Shown piece by piece: positions 41,980 through 52,874 of a stretch of 64,000 nt of DNA. The notes under the pieces were generated by a model that was given only the letters and a program-made list of their open reading frames with translations, did no database searches and was not told where the DNA came from. Each line of letters begins with the position of its first letter. Position 1 is the first letter of the stretch. Both the position numbers and the translations under genes were made by a program. The stretch is from Blastocatellia bacterium (GTDB taxonomy: Bacteria; Acidobacteriota; Blastocatellia; UBA7656), in NCBI GenBank assembly GCA_035275065.1, contig DATENM010000082.1, positions 33,692-97,691 of the forward strand. The letters are read 5' to 3'.

Positions 41980-43440
41980 ATGAACTCTCTTTGCCTGTTT
42001 GCAAGCAGACGGCTCGGCCTGCTGTTGTTCGCCCTGGCGCTGCTCGCGCTCGGCGGCCCGGCAGCGGCGGCGCAAGAGACGGCGCTCGACCGCTACATCG
42101 CCAAGCCCGATCCTGCGTATGCCTGGAAGCCGATGGCGACGACTGCCGGGCCGGGCTACAAATGCAGCGTCATCGAGCTGACTTCGCAGACCTGGCGCAG
42201 CGCCGCGGAGGTTGATCGCCCCGTCTGGAAGCACTGGCTTATCATTGTTAAGCCTGAGCAGATCAGCCACGACACGGCGCTGCTGTTCATCGGCGGCGGC
42301 AGCAACAAAGACCCGATGCCCGCCGGCGCAACCGAGCGATTGATCCGCTTCGCGGTCGAGACGCAATCGGTCGTCGCCGAGTTGCGCATGGTGCCGAACC
42401 AGCCGCTGGTCTTTTCCGATTCGCCCGATCAGCGGCGCTCGGAAGACGACCTGATCGCTTACAGCCGCGTCCGCCAGATGCAGAGCGGCGACGACGCGTG
42501 GCTGGTGCGGCTGGCGATGGTGAAAAGCGGCGTGCGGGCGCTGGACGCCATTCAAGAATTTATGGCGGGCGACGCCGGCGGGCGTTTCAAGGTTCGCGAC
42601 TTTGTCGTATCGGGCGGCTCGAAGCGCGGCTGGACGACATGGCTTGTGGCCGCCGTTGACCGCCGCGTGCGCGCCATCATGCCGGTCGTCATCGATGCGC
42701 TGAATTCCGAGCCGATCACCCGCCACCAGTACGAGGCGTATGGCTTCTTCTCGCAGGCGCTCGAAGATTACGTCCGCCATAAGATTTTCCCCGATAAGGT
42801 CGGCACGCCCGAATATCAGCACATCCTGGCTATCGAAGACCCTTACAACTACCTCAAGCGCGAACGCGTCAGGCAGATGCCCAAGTATATGGTCAATGCG
42901 TCGGGCGATCAGTTCTTCCTGCCTGACAATTCGCAGTTCTATTATTCGCGGATCGAAGGCGAGAAGTACCTGCGCTATGTGCCGAACGCCAAGCACAACC
43001 TGGAAGGCACGGACGCCGCCGAGAGCTTGCTGGCGTTTTATCAAGCGGTGCTGAACAAGGTTCGCCGCCCGCAGTTTTCATGGGTGAAAGAGAAAGACGG
43101 CGCGCTCGTCGTCACCGTCAAAGACAAGCCGCTGGAGGTGAATCTCTGGCAGGCGACTAACCCTGAGGCGCGCGACTTTCGCGTTGACACCATCGGCAAA
43201 GCCTACACGCGCACGGCGTTGAGCGAAGCGAAGCCGGGCGTTTACGTCGGGCGCGTCGAGAAGCCTGCGCGCGGCTACACAGCTCTCTTCGTCGAGCTGG
43301 TCTATCCGAGCGGCGGCAAGACGCCGTTCAAGTTCACCACCGAAGTGAGCGTGGTTCCCGACATCTTGCCATTCAAATGGGAAGACGCGAAGAAAGGGCG
43401 ACTGATGCCTGCGGGCAAACCGGGCTCCGGATCCCGTTGA
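41980..43440 (+). CDS. PhoPQ-activated pathogenicity-related (PqaA) family hydrolase
   Basis: The 486-aa product has a signal peptide (LLLFALALLALGGPAAA). It matches PqaA proteins: DRYIAKPDPAYAWKP near the N-terminus, TALLFIGGGSNKD, and the alpha/beta-hydrolase elbow VVSGGSKRGWTTWL with a nucleophile Ser and a following Lys. Later segments include MPVVIDALNSEPI and KYMVNASGDQFFLPDNSQFYY with the Asp, and VPNAKHNLEGTDA with the His. The family is named from Salmonella; the substrate is not known. AAGGAT precedes ATG 41980. The next gene begins 15 nt after its stop. Confidence 0.87.
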   Translation: MNSLCLFASRRLGLLLFALALLALGGPAAAAQETALDRYIAKPDPAYAWKPMATTAGPGYKCSVIELTSQTWRSAAEVDRPVWKHWLIIVKPEQISHDTALLFIGGGSNKDPMPAGATERLIRFAVETQSVVAELRMVPNQPLVFSDSPDQRRSEDDLIAYSRVRQMQSGDDAWLVRLAMVKSGVRALDAIQEFMAGDAGGRFKVRDFVVSGGSKRGWTTWLVAAVDRRVRAIMPVVIDALNSEPITRHQYEAYGFFSQALEDYVRHKIFPDKVGTPEYQHILAIEDPYNYLKRERVRQMPKYMVNASGDQFFLPDNSQFYYSRIEGEKYLRYVPNAKHNLEGTDAAESLLAFYQAVLNKVRRPQFSWVKEKDGALVVTVKDKPLEVNLWQATNPEARDFRVDTIGKAYTRTALSEAKPGVYVGRVEKPARGYTALFVELVYPSGGKTPFKFTTEVSVVPDILPFKWEDAKKGRLMPAGKPGSGSR

Positions 43441-43455
43441 GCCGTTCTCTCATCT

Positions 43456-45168
<1,713 letters not shown>

Positions 45169-45213
45169 TGCCTGAGCAGATTTACCGCAGGATGGCTGGA
45201 GATGTGCTTCGCA

Positions 45214-45277
45214 CGCGGCGGGCGCAGAGGGACGCGGAGGCCGGATAATCCTCTGTGTTCCTCTGCGCCCTCTGCGG
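45214..45277. repeat. Palindromic GCAGAGG-type intergenic repeat
   Basis: Imperfect arms of about 26 nt are built from GCAGAGG-like units around a short loop, between convergent genes. It resembles the larger palindrome at 51655 in its CAGAG units. Confidence 0.7.
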
Positions 45278-45279
45278 TT

Positions 45280-46587
45280 TCAATGGGCTTCCAGCCGGGG
45301 GCGCTCGGCGCGGTTCGTCTGCTTGATGGCGATCAACGGATGCTCGGCGCGCAGCAACTCGTCAAGGTTGCTTTGAATTTTACCGACGGCTTCAACGATC
45401 TGGCCTACGTCCTCAGAGCTGCCAAGCAACAGTTGATGCGGCAACCAGACGGACTCTTCATACGCCGCGCGCTCGGCTACGGGGCAGCGCGTCGCGGCCC
45501 ACGGCAACGCTTCGCCGCTGCGCACGCCGAGCGCCGGAAAATCTCGCGGGTCAACCTGAAAGAGCGCGCTGCGGTAAACCGGCTCATAAAACAAGCCGTC
45601 GGCAGGAATGCCTTCGGCTTCGAGCGCGGCGACCACGCGGTCACGCGACGCGCCGCCGAAGGCTCGCTTATCCATCTTGAAAACGAATTGATAAATCGCC
45701 TGCGTCGTCAGCCGCTCGTCGCGCCTGAGCAACTCAATGCCCGCGATGCCCGATAAGCCTTCCGCGAGCCGCGATGCCTGCTTCATCCGTCGCTCTGTCT
45801 GCTCAGCTAATCGCTCAAGCTGAGTCAGCAGGATGGCGGCTTGAAATTCCGTCATGCGATAGTTGAACCCCAACCGGCGATGGCCAAAGCGGTCGCTCTG
45901 GCTGGCCCGCCCGCAATTCACGTAAGACTGGCAAAGCTCAAAGACCTCATCATCATTTGTTGTGACGACGCCGCCTTCGCCCGCCGTCATCAGCTTGGTC
46001 GTCTGCATGCTGAACGAGCCGGCGTCGCCGATTGACCCCGCGCCTTGATTGCGCCATCTCGCGCCGTGCGCGTGGGCGCAATCTTCGACGACCTTCAGGC
46101 CGTGCCGCGCCGCAAGCTCGCTGATCGCGTCCATGTCGGCCATGTTCATCGCCAGGTGAACGGGGATGATCGCCCGCGTGCGTGACGTGAGGGCTGCTGC
46201 CGCCGCCGCCGCGTCAATGCAGTAGGTGTCGGGCAACACGTCGACGAAGACCGGCACCGCGCCCAATCGCAGGACGGGCGCGGCAGTCGCTTCAAAGGTG
46301 TAGGCCGGTACGATCACTTCATCGCCCGGCGCAATGCCCACGGCTTTCAGCGCGATCTCAAGCGTCACCGTCCCGTTCGCCGCGCACAGCGCATGACGCG
46401 CGCTCTGGTGGTCGGCGAAGCGCCGCGCAAAAAGCTCGGCCTGCTGATTCGGGAACGGGTAGCCGCCCCAGTTGCGGCTCTCCAGCACATCGCTGATTGC
46501 GCGCCGCTCGCGATCATCGAACCGCGGCCACTCTGGAAACGGCTTCGTTCGCACCGGCGAGCCGCCGGCGATTGCCAGTTTAGCCAT
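45280..46587 (-). CDS. DegT/DnrJ/EryC1/StrS-family PLP aminotransferase
   Basis: The 435-aa product is a fold-type I enzyme of the sugar-aminotransferase family. The PLP lysine is in SFSMQTTKLMTAGEGG, with VVEDCAHAHGARW before it and AANGTVTLEIALKA at the phosphate-binding helix. Such enzymes transaminate nucleotide-linked keto-sugars or act on inositols. The motif GYPFPNQQAELFARRFAD is the usual N-terminal region. The ATG at 46587 lies 3 nt after the permease stop with GGGAGAAG upstream, so the two are coupled. It is the third gene of the GH2-permease-DegT set. Confidence 0.9.
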   Translation of the reverse strand: MAKLAIAGGSPVRTKPFPEWPRFDDRERRAISDVLESRNWGGYPFPNQQAELFARRFADHQSARHALCAANGTVTLEIALKAVGIAPGDEVIVPAYTFEATAAPVLRLGAVPVFVDVLPDTYCIDAAAAAAALTSRTRAIIPVHLAMNMADMDAISELAARHGLKVVEDCAHAHGARWRNQGAGSIGDAGSFSMQTTKLMTAGEGGVVTTNDDEVFELCQSYVNCGRASQSDRFGHRRLGFNYRMTEFQAAILLTQLERLAEQTERRMKQASRLAEGLSGIAGIELLRRDERLTTQAIYQFVFKMDKRAFGGASRDRVVAALEAEGIPADGLFYEPVYRSALFQVDPRDFPALGVRSGEALPWAATRCPVAERAAYEESVWLPHQLLLGSSEDVGQIVEAVGKIQSNLDELLRAEHPLIAIKQTNRAERPRLEAH

Positions 46588-46590
46588 CAC

Positions 46591-48003
46591 TCAGCTTCTC
46601 CCTTGATCGACAGTTTCAGCCGCCCTCGCGAACGGCCAGCGCGTCGTGCGCCATGACCAGATGAAGAAAAACACGACGCCGGCCACAAGCGTCCCCAGCC
46701 CGAACAGAATGATGTAGAGGTCTGAAGTCGCAAAGATGAAGACCCACCCCATCAGCGCAATCAGGCTCGGCAGCGGGTAAAGCCAGATGCGGTATGGGCG
46801 CGGCAAGTCGGGCGCTCGCTTGCGGAGCAGCCCTACGGCGAAGATCTGGCCGATGAACTGAATCAGTATCCTCGTCGTGATCAGCGCGTCGATCACGACG
46901 CCGAGCGAGAAGAAGCTGCACGCAATCGCCAGCAAGCCGATGACGATCAGCGAGACCGAGGGGAATTTTTTCTTCGGGTGCAGGCGTCCGAAGACTTTGA
47001 AGAAGTAACCGTCCTGCGCTGCCGCATACGGGATGCGCGAGTAGCCGAGCAGCAACGCGAAGACCGACCCGAACGCCGTCCACAGCACCATCGCCGTAAA
47101 GACGGTCGCCACCCGTGAGCCGTATATCTTTTCCATAAAGGTCGAAACGACGAAGTCGGCGTTCGGGTGCGCCTCGTACGGAACGAACTCGCGCCACGGC
47201 ACGATGCCGATGATCGATAGATTGATCGCGAAATAGATCGCGGCGACGGCCAGCACGCTGATGATGATCGAGCGCGGGATGACGCGGCCTGGGTTTCGGA
47301 CTTCGTCGCCGATGTAACAGATGTCGTAATAGCCGAGGTAGTCGTAGACGCCGATGCGTGTGGCCGCGCCCAGGCCGAGCAGAAAGCCGAGCGAAAAAGT
47401 GAATGCGCCGGGCGGGAAATCAAACGCCAACTTTGCGTCGAAGTGCATCGTCCCGGTGACAATCACCGCGGCGCTCGTGACCATCGTGCCGAGCCACAGG
47501 CTGACGGTGATCTTGCCGATTGAAGTGATCCGGCGATAGAGCAAGGCGATGTTGATCGCCCCCACCACCGAGGCGACCAGCGCGGTTTGCAGCGGCGTCA
47601 CCGCCGGCCATATGTAGCCGGTGTATTTGGCGAAGCCGATGTAACCGGAGGCGATCTCTAGCGGGCCGCTCAAGATGAATTGCCAGATGAACAAGAAAGC
47701 CATCAGCCGGCCATAAGACTCGCGGCCATAGCCTTCGCGCAAGTAGACGTAGGTGCCGCCCGAACCGGGGAGGCTGGCGCCAAGCTCGCTCCACACCATG
47801 CCGTCGGGTATGGCGATCAAGACGGCGATGAACCAGCCGAGCATCGCCTGTGGCCCGCCCATCGCCGACATCAGCAGCGGGATAGTGATGAACGGACCGA
47901 TGCCGATCATGTTCGACATGTTGAGCGCCGTCGCCTGCAACATCCCGAAGCGCCGCAGCAGGTGAGCCGACTGCTCTTCGCCGGTTGTTGGTTTTGGTCC
48001 CAT
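46591..48003 (-). CDS. APC-family amino acid/polyamine permease
   Basis: The 470-aa inner-membrane protein has 12 predicted helices. The N-terminal substrate-binding motif ALNMSNMIGIGPFITIP corresponds to the unwound TM1 GSGIG region of APC carriers, and SELGASLPGSGGTYVYLREG is the classical TM2-TM3 region. YDICYIGDEVRNPGRVIPRS matches TM6 and its loop. It is probably an amino-acid importer; the substrate is unknown. The ATG at 48003 (GAAGAAGAAACG ahead) is chosen over the longer frame to 48066, which overlaps the GH2 gene. Confidence 0.9.
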   Translation of the reverse strand: MGPKPTTGEEQSAHLLRRFGMLQATALNMSNMIGIGPFITIPLLMSAMGGPQAMLGWFIAVLIAIPDGMVWSELGASLPGSGGTYVYLREGYGRESYGRLMAFLFIWQFILSGPLEIASGYIGFAKYTGYIWPAVTPLQTALVASVVGAINIALLYRRITSIGKITVSLWLGTMVTSAAVIVTGTMHFDAKLAFDFPPGAFTFSLGFLLGLGAATRIGVYDYLGYYDICYIGDEVRNPGRVIPRSIIISVLAVAAIYFAINLSIIGIVPWREFVPYEAHPNADFVVSTFMEKIYGSRVATVFTAMVLWTAFGSVFALLLGYSRIPYAAAQDGYFFKVFGRLHPKKKFPSVSLIVIGLLAIACSFFSLGVVIDALITTRILIQFIGQIFAVGLLRKRAPDLPRPYRIWLYPLPSLIALMGWVFIFATSDLYIILFGLGTLVAGVVFFFIWSWRTTRWPFARAAETVDQGRS

Positions 48004-48019
48004 CGTTTCTTCTTCGGTA

Positions 48020-51000
48020 TTACTGCACGTCAAACTCGTAGAGATTTTCCGACAGCCGCTCGCCATCGCGGCTCATCACTTCGGCGCGCAGCTCGTACTT
48101 CCCCGCGACCGCCGGCTGCCATCGCACGTCCGTGAGCTTCGCTGAAACGTCTGCCTCGATGTTGACTGCCATCTCGCCTGCGGTGATCGCCGCGCCGCTG
48201 GCATCGACAATCTTCCAGCGGACGCGCGCGCCGGGGATGGCGTACCAGTGATCGTTGATAATCCACAGGCCGCAGCGAAAATCTTCTTTGACCCGCCAGG
48301 TATCGCGGTCGTATTCCAGGCTCGCCAGCACCATCTGAAAGCTGCGCCGCACGGTGAAGTAAGACTTCGTCGGCCTGCGGAAATAATCGAGCGCCGCCAT
48401 GGTCACCGACGGCCAGAAATCAATGGCGTGAAAGTGAAGGATGCCGCCGGCGTCATACTTGCGCCGCCGCATGCGCTCGATGGCCAGTTGGTGGAGCCGG
48501 GCCACGTAAGCCTGCGTGCGCGGGATGTACTGCTTGAGCGTCAGGCCGTCAGGGCGACCCCAGGCGCGCATCGCTTCCGGGATTTGCAGCTTGCGAAATA
48601 TCCACTCGTCCTTGTGGGCTTCGATGGGCCAGTGGTCGGGAAGAAACTGCGTCAAGGTTTCATAATCGGGCAGCGCCGTTGCGCCAAGCTCCGAAATGAA
48701 TTTCTCTTCGCTCCTGGTGTATTCCCAGATGCTGCCGCCGTACCAGCCGTAATAAATGTGGCCGTCGCCGAAGCGTCCCGTGCTGCGGATGACGGCGCGG
48801 CGCTCCGCATCCGTGGCGTACAAGCGACCGGCCAGGTGCTTGGTCAGGACGCGGTAATTTTCGGGGTCTTCTTCGTCGCAGGTCGCCCAGATGGCAAGCG
48901 ACGCGTGATGGCGCACCATGCGAATGTGGTTGTCGTAGAGCCGCGCCGCTTGAAGCGCGAACTCGGTGTCGTGCGGATACCAGGCTTCGAGATAATCCTG
49001 CCAGACGAGAATGCCGACCTCGTCCGTGAGGTCATAGAACTCCGGGTTCTGAAAGTGGCAGTGCAGGCGAATCATGTTGATGTTCATGCTCTTCATCAGA
49101 TTGATGTCGCGCGCATACTTCTCGCGGCTCATCTCGGACATGAACAGCTCAAGGTAGTAAGAGTTCGTCCCGCGAATGTAGAGGCGATGGCCGTTGAGGT
49201 AGAAGACCCAGCCGACCTTTTCGATCTCGCGAACGCCGACTGCCTGTGCGCGTTGATCGGCAACCTGCCCGTCCACCAGAACCCGCGTCGACAGCGTGTA
49301 GAGGTTCGGCTTGCCGTGATCCCACGTCCACCATAGTTGCGGCTTGTTTAAGTGGAATCGAATCTGAAAGCGCCGCGCGCTTGGGTCGGCGAGACTCGAA
49401 AGATCTACGCTTGCCTTCAGTCGTTCGTCGCCCGAGAAATTACGCGGCGCAAGCGTTAGCTCTAGCCTGCCTTCCATCTGATCGGCTCTGAGAGCCGCTT
49501 CCACGTCAACGTCGGCTGAGCCGTCTGGATTTAGCGAAGGCCGGGCGACGACTTCTTCGATGACAACGGAAGGGTTGGCAACCAGGCGCACGCCGCGCGT
49601 GATGCCGAGCGGCGTGATATTGTCAGGCTTCTGATCGACCGCGCCGTACGAGCCTTTGACGGTGTAGGGGCGATGCCGCCAGTAATAATCGACCGGCGTC
49701 CAGACGCGCACCGCGATGAGATTGTCGCCATCGCGGTTCAGCTCATCGGTGACTTCAAACTCATAAGGGTCAATGTAGCCTTCGTGGCGACCGAGCTTTT
49801 TGCCGTTGAGCCAGATGTCCGCGTAGTAATCGGTCGCGCCGAATTGCAAGCGGATCGGTTTGCCCTGCATCGCGGCGGGCACGCGAAAGCGCTTGCGATA
49901 CCACCACTCTTTGAAGCTGATCCATTCTGCCTCGTGCGTGTAGTAGGCCGGGTACTTCAGGATTTGTGTGTGAACCGTACCGGGCACCTGAACCGTCTGC
50001 CAACCGGAGTCATCGGTCGCGCCATCAAAGAGTCGCTGACGTTCGCCCTCGCCTTTTTCCGCCGATGCCAGCTTCCACGCGCCATCGAGCGAAAGCTCGA
50101 CCACGCCGGATTTCTCGCCGCTGGTCAGCTCATCTTTGGCGGGCAGAGATTCGATTGTATAGGCGGCCGTCCTGGCGGCGGGCGTGTAAGCCGGGACTTG
50201 CGCGAGCGGTTCGGGCGCGAGCGCGTGCGCGAGGATCGGCTGTGCGAACCTGCGATAGCAAGCGCGGGCTTCGAGCAGGGTTTCGGTGCCGCGCCACTCA
50301 GGGAAGGCGATGGCGATCTGTGATGACCACTCTGCCTGGCGCTCGATCATCTCAGGCCGTTTGATCGCCGCGATGCCTGTCTGCCGCGCCTGCGGCCTGG
50401 CAGCACCAAGCTCCCGCGCGGCGTAGAACTGTCGCGCGCCGACGCCTGACCATTTAAGCGCCGAGTCCAGCTCAATGAAGTCGAGCGCGCCATAGTTCGC
50501 CCGCGGATTGTAGTAGAGGACATGGCCGCCGGGCAGGTCATCAAAATCGCGCGCCTGCGTCGCAGGGCTTTGCAGAATGACTTTCTCGTGCGGCGGGTTG
50601 TCGGTCTCCCAACCGTCGGGCCAGCCCTCTTCGGCCCCTCCGGCCCAGTGTGTGAACGGTTCGTAAGGCGAAGCCGAGATGGCCGAAAAGAAGAAGCCGT
50701 AGGTGCCGGCCTTAGCCGTGGTCCGCGCGCGCCAGACGATGACCGGGCTGTTGGCGTACCATTCAAACTCCCACTCTTCAACGCTCGCCCCGAGCCGCGC
50801 CCCTCTGAGCTGCACACGCGCTCGCAGCGGCCCTGCCTCGATCACGTTGACTTCTGTAAACCCTGCCGAGCGGGCGTTGCCTGCGAGCGCTGTCCCCCAG
50901 CCGGCGCTGCTCAGGCCGAAGGCGAGCGGCTCTTTCAGGTTCGGCGTCGTTTCGACGAGGTTGAGCATGCGCTGGTCGCCCGCCGTGCGGTTGTAGGCTT

Positions 51001-51484
51001 CAACAATCGCCGGCGGCGTCTGGTCTTTGCCCAGGTTGATGATGATGCCGAAGCGGCTATTGCCAAGCTCGATGCGACTCGTGCCCAGTCGGCGCACGAC
51101 GATGTCGCTCTGGTAATCGCCGCCGCGCTCGTTGGGCTTTTGTGGAGGCGAGGCGACGGGCAAAGCCAGGAGCCGATAGCGCGGCAGGTTGCCGGGTATA
51201 AAGGTGGCCGGGAAAAGAATCTCGGCTGACTTGATCGTGCCGTCCGGGTGAGCGTCGCTGACGACGACTTGAACCGGCAGTTCATGCCCCACATCGTCGA
51301 GCACGCGCAACTGCGCGGCGCGCGCCTGGCCCGCGGCAAAGCGAGTGACCAATCGCACGGCCTCGCGGTCGCGCCGCTCGATCCCCGTCGGTTCTTCGAG
51401 CTGGATGGTCCAGGTGCGCCCTTGCGCCTCAGCCATCACGGCAGCAGAAAGGAGAGATAAGATCAGGGCGGCCAGCTTAGTCAT
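48020..51484 (-). CDS. Secreted glycoside hydrolase family 2 (beta-mannosidase-like)
   Basis: The product has 1154 aa with signal peptide LAALILSLLSAAVMAEAQ. The N-terminal 430 residues are beta-rich, with a region that resembles exo-rhamnogalacturonan lyase-like or similar glycan-binding folds. From about 455 on comes a GH2 unit: sugar-binding jelly roll (ATDYYADIWLNGKKLGRHEG), Ig domain, then TIM barrel with RLHCHFQNPEFYDLTDEVG. The acid/base Glu lies in IWATCDEED and the nucleophile Glu in FISELGATALPDYETL, as in beta-mannosidases. Two C-terminal Ig-like regions follow. ATG 51484 is chosen because the signal peptide starts there; the frame also reaches 51514. It is cotranscribed with the permease. 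Confidence 0.85.
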   Translation of the reverse strand: MTKLAALILSLLSAAVMAEAQGRTWTIQLEEPTGIERRDREAVRLVTRFAAGQARAAQLRVLDDVGHELPVQVVVSDAHPDGTIKSAEILFPATFIPGNLPRYRLLALPVASPPQKPNERGGDYQSDIVVRRLGTSRIELGNSRFGIIINLGKDQTPPAIVEAYNRTAGDQRMLNLVETTPNLKEPLAFGLSSAGWGTALAGNARSAGFTEVNVIEAGPLRARVQLRGARLGASVEEWEFEWYANSPVIVWRARTTAKAGTYGFFFSAISASPYEPFTHWAGGAEEGWPDGWETDNPPHEKVILQSPATQARDFDDLPGGHVLYYNPRANYGALDFIELDSALKWSGVGARQFYAARELGAARPQARQTGIAAIKRPEMIERQAEWSSQIAIAFPEWRGTETLLEARACYRRFAQPILAHALAPEPLAQVPAYTPAARTAAYTIESLPAKDELTSGEKSGVVELSLDGAWKLASAEKGEGERQRLFDGATDDSGWQTVQVPGTVHTQILKYPAYYTHEAEWISFKEWWYRKRFRVPAAMQGKPIRLQFGATDYYADIWLNGKKLGRHEGYIDPYEFEVTDELNRDGDNLIAVRVWTPVDYYWRHRPYTVKGSYGAVDQKPDNITPLGITRGVRLVANPSVVIEEVVARPSLNPDGSADVDVEAALRADQMEGRLELTLAPRNFSGDERLKASVDLSSLADPSARRFQIRFHLNKPQLWWTWDHGKPNLYTLSTRVLVDGQVADQRAQAVGVREIEKVGWVFYLNGHRLYIRGTNSYYLELFMSEMSREKYARDINLMKSMNINMIRLHCHFQNPEFYDLTDEVGILVWQDYLEAWYPHDTEFALQAARLYDNHIRMVRHHASLAIWATCDEEDPENYRVLTKHLAGRLYATDAERRAVIRSTGRFGDGHIYYGWYGGSIWEYTRSEEKFISELGATALPDYETLTQFLPDHWPIEAHKDEWIFRKLQIPEAMRAWGRPDGLTLKQYIPRTQAYVARLHQLAIERMRRRKYDAGGILHFHAIDFWPSVTMAALDYFRRPTKSYFTVRRSFQMVLASLEYDRDTWRVKEDFRCGLWIINDHWYAIPGARVRWKIVDASGAAITAGEMAVNIEADVSAKLTDVRWQPAVAGKYELRAEVMSRDGERLSENLYEFDVQ

Positions 51485-51654
51485 CCTGGTTCTTTCTGAG
51501 CGAGCAACAATCATTGCCGCTTGTGTGCAGCTTCACCGTCACTGCTTTACGGTTCGGGGTGTGGAAATGACGCGGGACATTCTACTCTGAAGATCAGCCT
51601 TGTGTCAGCCCGCAGTTGTGGGCCATTCAGTTCTTGACATTCAAAAGATGAATT

Positions 51655-51737
51655 AAACACAGAGACACAGAGGCACGGAGACACGGAGGTCTCTCGGTGC
51701 CGCTTCCGTGTCTCCGTGTCTCTGTGCCTCTGTGTTT
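51655..51737. repeat. Large ACACAGAG/CACGGAG palindrome
   Basis: Arms of 33 nt (51655-51687 and 51705-51737) are nearly perfect complements with two mismatches around a 17-nt loop. They are made of 8-10-nt units (ACACAGAG, CACGGAG). It sits between two divergent genes, 30 nt before the dehydratase start, so its hairpin lies in or near that gene's promoter or leader. Confidence 0.85.
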
Positions 51738-51766
51738 GTCTCCCATCTCTCGCACCCTGGTGTAAG

Positions 51767-52735
51767 ATGGAGCGCATGATGCTGCCATCGCTTGCCGACA
51801 TTCAAGAGGCTCGACTGAGGATTGCTGACGCCGCGATCCGCACGCCGCTCGTCCGACTCGACATCAAAGAGTCGCCGGCTGAGATTTATCTCAAGCTCGA
51901 AAACCTTCAGCCCATCGGCTCATTCAAAATCCGCGGCGCTGCTACTGCTATGGGACACATGCCGACCGAGACATTGACTCACGGCGTGCTCACGGCGTCG
52001 GCAGGCAACATGGCGCAGGGCGTCGCCTGGACGGCGCGTCGTATGGGTATCCCCTGCACCGTTGTCGCGCCTGAGACGGCACCGGAAACCAAGGTCAGAG
52101 CCATTGAGCGGCTCGGGGCTCGCGTCATCAAGGTCCCGTTCGAGGAGTGGTGGAGAGCCTTTGAGCAACGCGCCTATCCTGGTGTCAATGCGCCCTTCGT
52201 TCATGCGTTTGACGACCTTCATGTGATGGCCGGCAACGGCACCATCGCGCTCGAAATCATCGAAGACCTGCCGGAGGTTGACGCCGTCGTCGTGCCGTGG
52301 GGCGGCGGCGGTCTGACCTGCGGCATCGCAACCGCGATGCGCGCCCTCCGTCCGACGTGCAAGGTGTTTGCCGCAGAGGTAGCGACGGCAGCGCCGCTCA
52401 TCGCCGCGCTCGCGGCTGGGTCGCCACAGACGGTCAACTATTCCCCTTCATTCGTGGACGGCATCGGCTCGAAGACGGTTTTCCCGCAAATGCTCGAACG
52501 CGCACAGGGGCTGATCGCTGGCTCGCTCGTCGCAGACCTGGAAGCAGTCGCCGCTGCGGTGCGGCTTCTGGCTGAACGCAACCGCATCATCGCCGAAGGG
52601 GCGGGGGCGTGTCCGGTGGCGTGCGCGCTAGCCGGCAAAGCGGGCAGCGGTAGGGTGGTCTGTATCGTCTCAGGTGGGAACATAGATTTCGGCAAACTCT
52701 GCGCCATCCTCACCGGCGAGACGGTGGCCCATTAA
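51767..52735 (+). CDS. PLP-dependent threonine/serine dehydratase-like enzyme
   Basis: The 322-aa product has the fold-type II layout of threonine dehydratase and serine racemase. The Schiff-base Lys is in QPIGSFKIRGAA, the Asn loop is TASAGNMAQG, the phosphate-binding Gly-rich loop is VVPWGGGGLTCG and the C-terminal Ser is in VCIVSGGNID. No ACT regulatory domain is present, so it is the short, catabolic or racemase-like type. The substrate is a beta-hydroxy amino acid by family. Starts at 51767, 51776 and 51779 are all possible; GGAG lies 6 nt before the last. Confidence 0.88.
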   Translation: MERMMLPSLADIQEARLRIADAAIRTPLVRLDIKESPAEIYLKLENLQPIGSFKIRGAATAMGHMPTETLTHGVLTASAGNMAQGVAWTARRMGIPCTVVAPETAPETKVRAIERLGARVIKVPFEEWWRAFEQRAYPGVNAPFVHAFDDLHVMAGNGTIALEIIEDLPEVDAVVVPWGGGGLTCGIATAMRALRPTCKVFAAEVATAAPLIAALAAGSPQTVNYSPSFVDGIGSKTVFPQMLERAQGLIAGSLVADLEAVAAAVRLLAERNRIIAEGAGACPVACALAGKAGSGRVVCIVSGGNIDFGKLCAILTGETVAH

Positions 52736-52874
52736 TTTCAATAGCGCCGCCGCGAAAGCGTAGCCGCCGCCGGGCGGGACTTTGATCCGGGACAGGCTCG
52801 TTAACACTTTCTTCCGCGTCGCGTCTTAATTGCTATGAGTTTCATGCAACAGCCTTCAGAAAGGGAGTAGATAT

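Noticed and set aside
41815..43044. 409-codon minus-strand frame opposite the PqaA-family gene
   Set aside because: Antisense to a gene with signal peptide and catalytic motifs; no family features.
48248..49336. 362-codon plus-strand frame opposite the GH2 gene
   Set aside because: It lies inside a GH2 enzyme with recognisable catalytic residues; typical GC-rich shadow.
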